Program-made: the position numbers and the translations under genes
DNA from: DATBSL01 sp964561785
GTDB lineage: Bacteria > Acidobacteriota > Vicinamibacteria > Fen-336
Length of the DNA stretch: 64,000 nt
Direction: 5' to 3'
Assembly (NCBI GenBank): GCA_964561785.1
Contig: CAZLRF010000003.1
Location: 76,402 to 140,401, forward strand
The notes under the pieces: generated by a model
Database searches by the model: none
The model's input: the letters and a program-made list of their open reading frames with translations, nothing else
Told to the model about the DNA's origin: nothing
Part shown: positions 52,677-60,573 of the stretch, one piece after another
Layout of the letters: each line of letters starts with the position of its first letter
How positions within the stretch are numbered: position 1 is the first letter of the stretch

Positions 52677-54926
52677 ATGGTGGGGCAGTCGGCAACCGGG
52701 GCCGCAAAGCGGCGCGCGACGATCGGTGTCGTCGCGGGCTGGCAGGTCTACGAGCGCACCACGCCCAACTGGTTCCTCGAGGCGCTCCTGCGCGGCGTCG
52801 CCGACGCGGGGGCCGCGTTCGGGTGCGACGTCCTCGTGTCGTGCGGTCTCGACGCGCAGATCGACGACCCCGTCCGCGTGCGGCCCGGCTGGCCAGAGCC
52901 CGGCGACGGCGTCGACTTCGTGCCGGTCGGCTCCTGGAACACGGACGGCCTAATCTTCGTCTCGCCGCTGCGCACCGCCGAGCGCCGGTCTCACGCCTCC
53001 GCGCTCCAGGAGTCCGGCTTCCCGGTCGTCTTCGTCGGCGCCGGCGACGGCCACCCGGCGGTGGCGCCCGACAGCGGCCCCGGCCTGCGCGAGGCCCTCG
53101 AGCACCTCCGCGACCACGGACACCGCGCGGTGGCGTTCGTCTCCCGGCGACCCCCTGGACACGGGCGACAGCCGCGCCCGCCTCGAGCAGTTCGAGGCCC
53201 TGCGGGCCGAGCCGTCTCTCGACCCGGGCGAGGACCTCGTCGCCCCGGGACTCCACAGCGAGCAGGGCGGCTACCACGCGATGCGCGCGATCCTGGGCAC
53301 GTCCCACCCTTTCTCCGCCGTCCTCGCGAGCAACGACGCCTCGGCCCTCGGCGCGATCCGCGCCCTCGCCGAGGTGGACCTCCGCGTGCCCGAGGACGTG
53401 GCCGTGATCGGGTTCGACGACCAGCCCATCGCGTCAGCGAACGTTCCTCCCCTCGCCTCCATCAGCTACCCGCTCGCCGACGCCGGCTGGCGGGCGGTCG
53501 AGATCCTCCTGCGCCAGATCCGCGGCGGCTCGCCCGTTCCGCAGACCACACCGATCCCGACGCGGCTCGTCAGGCGCCGCTCCTGCGGGTGCCTGCACCG
53601 CGACGCCGACACCACCGACGCCCCGCCGCGTGCGCCGGACGCCGCGGACGTCGCCGAGGACACCCCCGCCGCCATGCTCCACGCCCTCGAGCGCGCGCGG
53701 TCGAAGCTCCCCGCGCTCGTCGTCCTCGACCTGTGCCGCCGCCTCGAGGCCGGGCTCCTGCGCAGCGTGGAGGAGGGCAGGCGCGCCCCCTTCGAGGCGG
53801 CCCTCATGGAGCTGCTCCAGTCCGTCGAGGCGGGAGGCGACCGGGCACAGCGCTGGCACGCGGCCCTCACCTGCCTGCGCCGCGTCGTCCGCGCGCGCCT
53901 CCCCCGGGGAGCGATCGAGGCGGTCGAGGACCTGCTCCACTTCGCGCGGGTCGCGCTCGCCGAGAGCGCCGACCGGCGCGACGCCCGGCGTCGCGAGGAG
54001 GACCTGCGCCAGTCCGACCTCGTCAGCGCCCTCACCGTGCCCCTGCAGTCGGCGCAGGACGAGGGGGAGATCCTCGACCTCCTCGCCGAGCACGCCCCCC
54101 CGCTCGGTCTCACCCCGGTCTGCCTGGGCCTCTACGAGCCCGAGGGCGACGACTCCGTCGCGTGGTCCCGCCTCGTGCCCGTCTCGCCGGCCGCCTCGAC
54201 GCCCGCGGGTGCGCCTCCCCCGCCGCCCCGTCGGGTCGAGACCCGCCGCCTCTGCCGCGACGCCCTGTGCTTCCGCGACGAGCCCGCCTGCCTCACGGTG
54301 CTCCCCCTCGTGCGTCCGGGGGGGGCCGTCGGATTCGTCGTCTTCGAAGCGCAGACCCTCGCCCCGGGCGCCGCCGTCGCCCGCCAGCTCGCGGTGGCCC
54401 TCGAGAGCGGCGCCTCCAGGCGGCCGTGCGCGCCCTCACCTACACGGACGAGCTCACGGGCCTGCACAACCGCCGCTTCTTCGAGCGGGAGCTCACGCGC
54501 GAGGCCGAACGCGCCCGGCGCTTCCGCCGCAGCCTCTCGCTCGTCATCCTCGACGTCGACCACTTCAAGGCGTACAACGACACCTACGGCCACCAGGCCG
54601 GCGACGAGGCCCTGCGTCGCGTCGCGCTCCACCTCGCCGACGCCGTGCCGAGGCGGGTCGACGCCGTCGCCCGCTACGGGGGCGAGGAGTTCGTGGTCCT
54701 CCTCGCCGAGACCGACCTCGACGGCGCCCGCCTCGTCGCCGAGCGCATCCGCCGCTCGGTCGAGTCGAGCGACGAGTTCCGCCGGCCCCTCACGGTCAGC
54801 GCCGGCATCGCCGTCACGCTGGGCGAGGACGGCGACGCCGAGGGCCTCGTCCTGAGGGCCGACGAGGCCCTGTACCAGGCCAAGCGCGAGGGCCGCAACC
54901 GCGTCTGCGCCGCCCCCTGCCCCTGA
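52677..54926 (+). pseudogene. LacI-type sensor / diguanylate cyclase (GGDEF) gene with two frameshifts
   Basis: The parts are clear but lie in two frames. The first, 52677 to about 53145, encodes a periplasmic-binding-type sensor (RATIGVVAGWQVYERTTPNW) like LacI effector domains without the HTH. An extra C in CCC (53143-53145) breaks it. The next part, to about 54411 in another frame, continues the sensor (SAVLASNDASALGAIRALAE, VAVIGFDDQPIASANVPPL) and a linker/GAF-like region. A one-base loss near 54411 restores the first frame for the GGDEF domain: DELTGLHNRRFFERELTREA, with GGEEF active site and RRVD inhibitory site. A 749-residue frame stays open, but its middle part is then nonsense Arg-rich. 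Sequencing error or true decay cannot be separated here. Confidence 0.85.
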
Positions 54927-54947
54927 GCCCGGGCGCTCCCGAGGCCC

Positions 54948-55511
54948 TCAGCGGGCGATCGGGAAGCGCAGCTCCATCTCGGGCGCCGTCATCAGGTCGC
55001 CCTTGAACACCTGCATGGCCGGCCCGAGCGGCCGGTAGCCGCTCGTCATCACCCACTGCACGAGGTGCTCCCAGGACTTGCCGATCTCCTCCATCGGCCC
55101 CTTGTGCACGTGTACGGCGGCGAGCGTCTCGGGCAGCTCCTGCACCATGTAGGGGTCGTCGACCTTCACGCCCGCGGCCACCGGGAAGCCCACCTCCCAC
55201 ACGAGGTTCGCCTCCCCCACCGACGGGTCGGAGAAGTACCGCCCGAACGGGGGCCCGGCGGGCGTGATCCCCTTGCCCGCGAGGTACCCGCCCAGCCGCT
55301 GCAGCGCCTCGGGGTGCTGCATGTACGAGCCCTTCATCGCGAGCGTGACCACGTGCACGGCGGGCAGCTTCGTGACCTCGGGAGCAAACGCGGGCTGGGT
55401 CGCGGCCGGCGGCGCGGGGGGCGGGGCCTGAGCCGTCGACGCCGCGGCGCCGCCCAGGATCGCGACGCCCACGGCCACTGCGACAACGCCGATCGAACGA
55501 GATGAACGCAT
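54948..55511 (-). CDS. Exported GyrI-like effector-binding domain protein
   Basis: A 187-residue protein with signal peptide (SIGVVAVAVGVAILGGAAAS) and a Pro/Ala-rich linker. The rest (VTLAMKGSYMQHPEALQRLG, ANLVWEVGFPVA, AVHVHKGPMEEIGKSWEHLV) matches the GyrI-like/AraC effector-binding fold, which binds small molecules. An exported version is not rare. GAGGAGGCTCG precedes the ATG. It converges with the GGDEF gene (21 nt between stops). Confidence 0.78.
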   Translation of the reverse strand: MRSSRSIGVVAVAVGVAILGGAAASTAQAPPPAPPAATQPAFAPEVTKLPAVHVVTLAMKGSYMQHPEALQRLGGYLAGKGITPAGPPFGRYFSDPSVGEANLVWEVGFPVAAGVKVDDPYMVQELPETLAAVHVHKGPMEEIGKSWEHLVQWVMTSGYRPLGPAMQVFKGDLMTAPEMELRFPIAR

Positions 55512-55641
55512 CGAGCCTCCTCGGCCCGGCGAAGGGCCCGGGCCCTGTCCAAACCTACGAGAGCCGCCGGAGGTCGTTCCCGCCCCTCCGCAGACTCGCC
55601 GGCGCCCGCCGGACCTTCACCGAAAACCCGCGACGCGGCCT

Positions 55642-56214
55642 TCAGGCCGTTCGCCTCTCCAGTGCGCTCACCCGCTCCTCGAGCCGGGAGAGCGACGCCA
55701 TCCGAGTCGAGAGGTCACGGATGTCCGCTGAGTTCTGCTCCACCTTCACGCGGAGCTCGTGCACCTCGGCGGCGATCTGAAGCACGCTCACACGCAGCTC
55801 ACGCAGACCGACCTCGAGCGAGGCGTCGCGGGTGCGCGACTCGCCCTCGATCCTCTCGAGAGCCGCGGCGATCAAGTCCAGGCGGCGGTCGATGACCGCC
55901 TCGCGCGCCTCGAGACGGGCCTCGAGGTCGTCGAAGCGTGCGTCCATCCGATCGAAACGTCCGTCCATTCCATCCAGGCGACGATCGATCGCGTCGAGCC
56001 GCCGGTCGGTTCCGTCGGACCGGCCGATCAACATGACCACGGCTTTCTCGACGTTCGTCAGCCGCCCGTCGAGGCGCGTCTCCAATCCGTCGAGACGCGA
56101 TTCGAATACGGCCCGGTTGGTCTCGACCGCCTCGATGGTGAGGCGGTTCTGCGACTCGATCCTCTCGAGGATCACCTGCCACTCGGGCGCAGAAGGGGAC
56201 TTCCTGCTCGCCAT
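55642..56214 (-). CDS. Coiled-coil protein with RLDxxxxRLD repeats
   Basis: A 190-residue protein starting MASRKSPSAPEWQVILERIE. It is nearly all coiled coil, with repeats such as RLDGLETRLDGRL, RRLDAIDRRLDGMDGRFDRM and RFDDLEARLEAREAVIDRRL. The end is LEERVSALERR. GGAGG lies 6 nt before the ATG at 56214; an in-frame ATG further upstream passes through the palindromic repeat and is unlikely. The function is unknown. The DNA repeat begins 27 nt upstream. Confidence 0.7.
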   Translation of the reverse strand: MASRKSPSAPEWQVILERIESQNRLTIEAVETNRAVFESRLDGLETRLDGRLTNVEKAVVMLIGRSDGTDRRLDAIDRRLDGMDGRFDRMDARFDDLEARLEAREAVIDRRLDLIAAALERIEGESRTRDASLEVGLRELRVSVLQIAAEVHELRVKVEQNSADIRDLSTRMASLSRLEERVSALERRTA

Positions 56215-56241
56215 GGAGGCCTCCAGTCTATTACGGGGGGA

Positions 56242-56276
56242 CCGTCCGCGGGCAGGTGTGAGGCAAGGGCGGACGG
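56242..56276. repeat. 35-bp palindrome-flanked repeat, copy 1
   Basis: Begins CCGTCCGC and ends GCGGACGG, a perfect 8-bp inverted repeat around a 19-nt core (starting GGGCAGGTGTG). It matches copy 2 (59317-59351) at 31 of 35 positions in the same orientation. It lies 27 nt upstream of the coiled-coil gene and 58 nt after the last gene of the toxin-antitoxin operon. Confidence 0.8.
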
Positions 56277-56334
56277 GTTCGCCGAAAGGCAGTATCCCCG
56301 AGCTGACGGTCACCGCAGGTCCGTGGGCCCCAGC

Positions 56335-57447
56335 CTACTGCGGCACCAGGTGCCAGGCCCCCTCGCGCCCGTTCGAGTAGGCCGGGCTGCAGGAGAACCA
56401 GGCGCTCGCGAGCGGCCGCTCGCCCGCCAGCTCGCGCGCCCTTCCGAACGCCTCGCGCACCCGGGCGAGCGGCTCTCCCGTCGGACACCCGAACGCCGGG
56501 CTCTCCCGCGGGTACCACCACGAGAGGTCAGCCACGCCGTACTCGTCGAACGACTTGTCCCCGTACGGCTGGGGCGGGCCGCCGTCGAAACCAGGCGTGG
56601 GCCATTCGATCTGGACGTCGATCCCGTTCTCGAGCCGCAGCTCCGAGACCCGCGCCCCCTTGGGCAGCTCCCGCGCCAGCAGGGCGAACGCCGTCTCCGG
56701 GTCGCTCAGCCATCGGTGCCGCGGCAGCGGGTCCAACGCCGGCAGTCTCGCTGCTGCACCCGGCCGGAAGCCCGCCGACACGGCCAGGAAGGCGAAAGCC
56801 GGCGTCCCGTCAGGCTCGACCTTCGCCTCGACGGCCTCCGGCCCCGACCGCCAGGTCCGCGACAGCGCCGCACCGGTCGCCGGGTGGCGCACCAGGTCGA
56901 ACACCAGCTCCCGGTCGCCAAAGGACCGCCCCGCCGCGGCCGCGAGAGCCCTCGCCCACTCGTCCGACGACTCGGCCTCCGGCTCCGCGCGAGCCGGCGC
57001 CTCCGCCGGCAGCCACGCGTGAAGCGGGTGCGACACCCGCGGCCCGCGCGACACGCCCCGGGCGGAGCAGCGCGCTTGCCGCAACGACGCCGGGTCGACG
57101 CCCTGGTAGAAGTAGGCGTCGACTCCTTCGCGCGACCACGCCACCGCCACGGGCTCCTGGCTGAGGCTCAGCTGCCCCGCCCAGGCCTCGCGGCACACCT
57201 TCAGCCTCTCGCCGAGACCGTCTTGCTCGAAGACCGCCCGCAAAGGCGCGACGCGACCCTCCTCGGCCTCGGCCCACAGCCTCCGCTCGTACCGGTCGCG
57301 GTACACGAAGAGCCCCACGAAGCTGCCGAGGATCGCAACGAGAGCGAGCGAAGAGAGCGAGCCCCGAACCCGGCGGCCGAGCCGCACCCACGCGGAAGGC
57401 CTTTCCCCCAAGCGCCGGGCGTCTCGACCTCGACGCGGCGACGTCAT
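56335..57447 (-). CDS. Single-helix membrane-anchored protein of unknown function
   Basis: A 370-residue protein: a basic cytoplasmic start, one hydrophobic helix (SLSSLALVAILGSFVGLFVY) and a large outer part. That part holds DAYFYQGVDPASLRQARC, KVEPDGTPAFAFLAVSAG, GIDVQIEWPTPGFDGGPPQP and WWYPRESPAFGCPTGE. Cys residues are few and may form a disulfide in an exported location. The ATG at 57447 is one nucleotide after the previous stop (TGAGATG). I know no family. It ends the six-gene minus-strand unit that starts with brnT. Confidence 0.65.
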   Translation of the reverse strand: MTSPRRGRDARRLGERPSAWVRLGRRVRGSLSSLALVAILGSFVGLFVYRDRYERRLWAEAEEGRVAPLRAVFEQDGLGERLKVCREAWAGQLSLSQEPVAVAWSREGVDAYFYQGVDPASLRQARCSARGVSRGPRVSHPLHAWLPAEAPARAEPEAESSDEWARALAAAAGRSFGDRELVFDLVRHPATGAALSRTWRSGPEAVEAKVEPDGTPAFAFLAVSAGFRPGAAARLPALDPLPRHRWLSDPETAFALLARELPKGARVSELRLENGIDVQIEWPTPGFDGGPPQPYGDKSFDEYGVADLSWWYPRESPAFGCPTGEPLARVREAFGRARELAGERPLASAWFSCSPAYSNGREGAWHLVPQ

Positions 57448-57448
57448 C

Positions 57449-57733
57449 TCAGGCCGTAGAGGCAAAGGAGAGCCGCATAGCCGCTCGGCAGAGTCTGGGG
57501 CGGCGAAGCGAGGTCCGCGCGAGTTCGGTGAGGAGCCTCACGAGGGTCTCCGTCTGCTGCTGGAGCCAGAAGACCTTGAAGCTCTGGTGGTAGAAGCGGT
57601 ACACGGGGTCCTCGAAACCCCAGTGGTCGCTGCAGGCCGAGAGCCGCGCGCGCAGATCCTCCTCCCGCGCTCGGAGGTTGCCCAGCAGCTGGACTTCGGC
57701 CGCCCGTGAGTCGTCGTGCCGTGGGTCGCTCAT
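57449..57733 (-). CDS. 94-residue protein of unknown function
   Basis: Starts MSDPRHDDSRAAEVQLLGNL at 57733, where the ATG overlaps the stop of the preceding gene (ATGA). The middle LRARLSACSDHWGFEDPVYR and FYHQSFKVFWLQQQTETLVR are rich in aromatic residues, typical of small globular proteins. No family is recognised. The tight packing implies that it works with its neighbours. Its start supports the frame correction in the gene before it. Confidence 0.65.
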   Translation of the reverse strand: MSDPRHDDSRAAEVQLLGNLRAREEDLRARLSACSDHWGFEDPVYRFYHQSFKVFWLQQQTETLVRLLTELARTSLRRPRLCRAAMRLSFASTA

Positions 57734-58366
57734 CGTCGCGGCATCCCCGGCCCTCGACGGCGGGGCGGCGCCCACCGCACGGGCGCCGCTGCGCTCCGCC
57801 AGACCTTCGGTCCCACGAGCCGCGCCGCGCGTCGGAGGCCTACGCTGGTGAGGAGGAGCAGCAGCAGGTCCTCCTCGCCGGGGATGTGACCGTCGATCAG
57901 CTCCAGCTTCTCCGGCGTGTGCGTGGAACTCGTCCACCGTGGGCCGACGAGGAGCAGGACCGGGACGCAGGCGCCCCTCGGGCTCGCCCGTCGGCAACGT
58001 CGTCTCCGTCGCCGTCGCCTTTCTCTCCCCCGGGTCCCACGTCTTCACCTTGAAGCGATGCCGGTCCCGGGTCCGCCGCACGCGGGAGACCCGGCCCTCG
58101 GTGAAGCGGAAGACGTACTCCACCCACTCGTGCTCCTCCGACCCGACCTCGACCGACGTGTAGATCCGGAGGTCCTGGTGGATCGGACAGGACAGACGCC
58201 GCCGTGTCTCGGCGAACCATCCCCCTTTCGTCTGGACCAGGCGGCCGCGCCGCGTGATTCGGTACTCGGCGAGGATGTTGTCGAGGTCCTTTGTCTGGAA
58301 GAGCAGCCCCTGGTGGGCCGCATTCGGCAGCGGGTACTCGCAGCGAACCTCGTCGAAGAGTCCCAT
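57730..58366 (-). pseudogene. Conserved hypothetical protein with one frameshift
   Basis: The first part (MGLFDEVRCEYPLPNAAHQG, LLFQTKDLDNILAEYRITRR, SCPIHQDLRIYTSVEVGSEE) is a clear globular protein. After GEPEG the frame changes to Arg/Pro-rich nonsense. Removing one G from the GGGG run (plus-strand CCCC 57974-57977) continues with VPVLLLVGPRWTSS and THTPEKLELIDGHIPGEEDL, which looks like real protein, and reaches a TGA at 57732-57730 that overlaps the next ATG. This overlap is independent support for the corrected frame. Without correction, a misleading 305-residue frame continues to 57449. Function unknown. Confidence 0.75.
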
Positions 58367-58371
58367 GGTCC

Positions 58372-58647
58372 TTATCCCCGGGGGCCGGGTCGCCGCGCCA
58401 GCTCCTCGCGGATCACGCGGCGCAGCTTGCCCTCCAGGTCCTCTCGCGTCCCCTCGACGTGCTCCCGCAGGGCGTCGTTCACGAGTGTCTGGTAGTTGCC
58501 GCCGCCCGCCCGCTCGACCTCCGCGCGGAACCAGTCGAGGACGTCGGTGTCGATGCGGATCGTGATCCGCGTCTTGCCCTGCGGGACCGGGAGCACCGCG
58601 CCCCGTCGCCCGCGCGAGAAGTCGACCTCCCGGCGCCTCGTCTTCAT
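58372..58647 (-). CDS. BrnA-like ribbon-helix-helix antitoxin
   Basis: A 91-residue protein. KTRITIRIDTDVLDWFRAEV is the first strand and helix of a ribbon-helix-helix DNA-binding fold, followed by NYQTLVNDALREHVEGTRED, the second helix. BrnA antitoxins have this K-x-RI-x-IR-D-VL-WF and G-x-YQ-x-N-x-LR pattern. The cognate toxin-like gene (59001-59282) is close but separated by another gene. The antitoxin should bind the toxin and its own promoter. The start is 10 nt after the stop of the inserted gene. Confidence 0.75.
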   Translation of the reverse strand: MKTRRREVDFSRGRRGAVLPVPQGKTRITIRIDTDVLDWFRAEVERAGGGNYQTLVNDALREHVEGTREDLEGKLRRVIREELARRPGPRG

Positions 58648-58657
58648 CGCAATGCCC

Positions 58658-58981
58658 TCAGTCCCAGTCGTCGGAGAACACGTAGCGCTGCAGGGGCTTG
58701 AGCTCCCGCGCCTGCACGAACCCGATGCTCTTCCGGCGGGCGTCCGTGCGCAGCACTCAGGCCACGTCCTCCATGTCGCGCAGGCTCGGATGCCGGCGAT
58801 CGGAGTACTTGCTGCAGGCGGCCACCGGGAACGGGATCCGCGAGTCGCGGCCCGAGAGCCGTCCGCACTCGACCAGTCGATCCTGCAGGCTCGGCCCCTG
58901 GACGACGGTCGCGTGCCGGCAGGTCGAGCACAGGGAGGCCTCCCCGTGGTTCACCGTGCCGCCGTGGATCTTCAGTCGCAT
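58658..58981 (-). pseudogene. Cys-rich small protein gene with in-frame TGA
   Basis: Starts MRLKIHGGTVNHGEASLCST and has CSTCRHATVVQG, later VECGRLSGRDSRIPFPVAACS, a likely zinc site. A TGA at 58759-58757 stops it after 74 residues (RDMEDVA). The frame continues with VLRTDARRKSIGFVQARELK and PLQRYVFSDDWD, then TGA at 58660. The downstream part reads like real protein, and a TGG Trp would restore it, so I infer a nonsense mutation. It lies between the toxin and antitoxin genes. Function unknown. Confidence 0.6.
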
Positions 58982-59000
58982 GCCGTCGAAGCCCTCGCCC

Positions 59001-59282
59001 TCACTCGTCCGCCTTCCGGTACTGCCGACGCTCGGCCGTCGTCGCCCTCCTGGCCGAGATCAGTCGGATCCGCCCGCCCCGCCAACCGTAGGCCACCACC
59101 AGCATCCGCCCCAGCGCGTCCCGCCCCAGCGTGAGCATCCGGGTCTCGTCGACGGGTCGGATCTCGTCAGGAACCGTGAGCGCCCGATCGTCCTCGAAGA
59201 CCGTCGCCGCATCGGCAAAGTCGATCCCGTGCGTGCGCCGGTTGAGGCCGGCCCGGCTCGCTTCCCATTCGAGCTCGCCCAT
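59001..59282 (-). CDS. brnT: BrnT-like RelE-fold toxin
   Basis: A 93-residue protein: MGELEWEASRAGLNRRTHGI, DFADAATVFEDDRALTVPDE, then MLTLGRDALGRMLVVAYGWR and RIRLISARRATTAERRQYRK. The order and the terminal ISARRAT..ERRxY block match BrnT toxins, which fold like RelE and cut RNA. The usual partner BrnA follows immediately; here a Cys-rich gene lies in between. The ATG at 59282 begins directly after a palindrome-rich stretch. The operon continues with four more genes on the same strand. Confidence 0.85.
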   Translation of the reverse strand: MGELEWEASRAGLNRRTHGIDFADAATVFEDDRALTVPDEIRPVDETRMLTLGRDALGRMLVVAYGWRGGRIRLISARRATTAERRQYRKADE

Positions 59283-59286
59283 TGTA

Positions 59287-59300
59287 TGTACACCTGTACA
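59287..59300. promoter_or_regulatory. 14-bp palindrome at the brnT start
   Basis: TGTACA, CC, TGTACA is an inverted repeat 4 nt before the brnT ATG. On the minus strand TTGCGT-17-TACAAT brackets it, but that -10 overlaps the ATG, so the promoter reading is doubtful. A BrnA-type autoregulator could bind here. Confidence 0.5.
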
Positions 59301-59316
59301 CAAACGCAAGAGGAAT

Positions 59317-59351
59317 CCGTCCGCAGGCAGGTGTGTGGAAAGGGCGAACGG
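59317..59351. repeat. 35-bp palindrome-flanked repeat, copy 2
   Basis: Starts CCGTCCGC and ends GCGAACGG, one base from a perfect inverted repeat; 31 of 35 positions agree with copy 1. It is 34 nt upstream of brnT, matching the distance of copy 1 from the coiled-coil gene. Confidence 0.8.
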
Positions 59352-59621
59352 TGGTCCGACGCGGGGATTGTCGACCACCAGACGGCCCGCCGAGGTCCGG
59401 TCCGACGCGCCCACAGAAGCGCCACAAGGTCGAGCCGGCCGACGTTGACCTCTCGCGTCCGGTCGAGCTCGTCGTGCTGGCGGTCAAGTCTAACGCCCTC
59501 CGCTGCAGGGGGCTCGGCACCGAGCGCGAGACGCGATGCGCCACAACCTGGCCAACGTCCAGGCGGGGCGTTCATGGGAGGAGTGCGAGGACTGAGCCCG
59601 GTGCCGGCCGGGGCCTGAACC
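59352..59621. other. Noncoding or decayed stretch
   Basis: Together with the palindrome and repeat, 59283-59621 has no gene I can support. Short open frames exist on both strands without start sites or recognisable motifs. The two genes on each side read in the same minus direction, so it separates two transcription units. Confidence 0.5.
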
Positions 59622-60380
59622 CTAGATCGGCCGGCGCGGGCGAGCCCGGCGAAGCCGCTCGAGCTCGGCTCGCAGCGGCGCCCAATAGCCGGCGTCGGCA
59701 CGCCGCTCCGCGGCTTCCTCCGCGCTCAGGGCCGCCGCGAGCTCGGCTTCTCGCCCTGGTCGCGCGTATCGGAGCAGGCGGCGGTTCGGTGCCTGCGCGA
59801 CCGCGGCCCTGGGCCACCGCTGCGCCGTCTCGACGAGGAGCTCCGGTGTGCGCAGCTCCCTCAGCCAGAAGCGGACATGGCCCGCGGTGGCGTGATCGCG
59901 GTTCTGGAAGAAATGGGCCTCGAGGAGGCGCCGCACCATCGGCCAGTCCTTGTCGCGCTGCGTCTTCTTCGCCTGGACGAGGTCGGGGAGCGCCATCACC
60001 TCGCAGCGCGTGCCGTCCGCCAGCGCGACGGACGTGCGGCGGCGCCAGAGGGCGGAGAAGGGCGCTACGCCGCGCATCCGCGTCATCACGTCGATCCGCA
60101 TGCCCCGAGCTTCGGGGTCCTCGCAACGGAAGTGCACCGCGTGGCCCCGCCGCAGGTACTTCGCTTCGAACGGAGGCACGGCGATCACGTGGGCCTGGAG
60201 GTCGTCCAGCGCAGCCTGGAGGCGTCTCAGGTTCACGGGGCTCGCGAGGATCGCGAGGTCGGTGTCGCGGCTAAACTCGGCTGCGCCGTACAACACGCAG
60301 GCCTGGCCACCCATGAGCAGGGCGCGCACGCGCGTCCGCTCGATCGAAGAAAGGACTCTGCGTATCGGGTTCGGGATCAA
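59622..60380 (-). CDS. Nucleotidyltransferase-fold protein
   Basis: A 252-residue protein. MIPNPIRRVLSSIERTRVRA, then LLMGGQACVLYGAAEFSRDT plus DLAIL gives GG...DTD, the metal-binding motif of nucleotidyltransferase folds. The middle (DVMTRMRGVAPF, LPDLVQAKKTQRDKDWPMVR) agrees with the DUF/nucleotidyltransferase type found next to antitoxin-like partners. TTG 60380 is chosen because NPIRRVLSSI is protein-like; an ATG at 60314 would remove it. The first 110 nt overlap the upstream small gene in another frame. A toxin or modification role is possible but not shown. Confidence 0.7.
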   Translation of the reverse strand: MIPNPIRRVLSSIERTRVRALLMGGQACVLYGAAEFSRDTDLAILASPVNLRRLQAALDDLQAHVIAVPPFEAKYLRRGHAVHFRCEDPEARGMRIDVMTRMRGVAPFSALWRRRTSVALADGTRCEVMALPDLVQAKKTQRDKDWPMVRRLLEAHFFQNRDHATAGHVRFWLRELRTPELLVETAQRWPRAAVAQAPNRRLLRYARPGREAELAAALSAEEAAERRADAGYWAPLRAELERLRRARPRRPI

Positions 60381-60501
60381 GCGATCCTCCGAGCGCCAGG
60401 AAGACCTGCCAGAGCTTGGCACTCTCCTCGAACCTCTGGCGAGGAGTGAGGCGATACCACTCCGCCCATTCCGGACCGGCGACGTCTTCGGCACGTGTCA
60501 C
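60271..60501 (-). CDS. 76-residue protein overlapping the nucleotidyltransferase gene
   Basis: GTG 60501 starts MTRAEDVAGPEWAEWYRLTP and continues RQRFEESAKLWQVFLALGGS, then LDPEPDTQSPFFD. The end PGLRVVRRSRV is like other proteins of this type. The last 110 nt lie inside the nucleotidyltransferase gene but in another frame. It has a promoter right at its start (leaderless). I suspect a functional pair with the nucleotidyltransferase. No exact family name can be given. Confidence 0.6.
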   Translation of the reverse strand: MTRAEDVAGPEWAEWYRLTPRQRFEESAKLWQVFLALGGSLDPEPDTQSPFFDRADARARPAHGWPGLRVVRRSRV

Positions 60502-60507
60502 ACGGAA

Positions 60508-60536
60508 ACTGTACCGCGGTGCTCGTACCCGGACAA
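60508..60536 (-). promoter_or_regulatory. Promoter of the 76-residue gene (leaderless)
   Basis: Minus strand TTGTCC (60536-60531), 17 nt, TACAGT (60513-60508). The GTG at 60501 is 7 nt after the -10. Confidence 0.5.
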
Positions 60537-60573
60537 CGCCCCGTTCGCCGCCTCGAGATCAAAGAGGGCGCGA

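Noticed and set aside
56225..56230. Minus-strand TAGACT as promoter of the coiled-coil gene
   Set aside because: It is adjacent to the GGAGG ribosome-binding site, so transcription from it would begin after that site; no -35 is present.
57449..58366. Single 305-residue protein
   Set aside because: Its middle is Arg/Pro-rich nonsense; two genes, the first with a frameshift, explain the coding signal and the ATGA overlap.
59440..59520. attC-like box GTCTAAC / GTTAGAC near 59490
   Set aside because: Only one 7-mer is present; no second box or imperfect palindrome of attC type. Probably chance.
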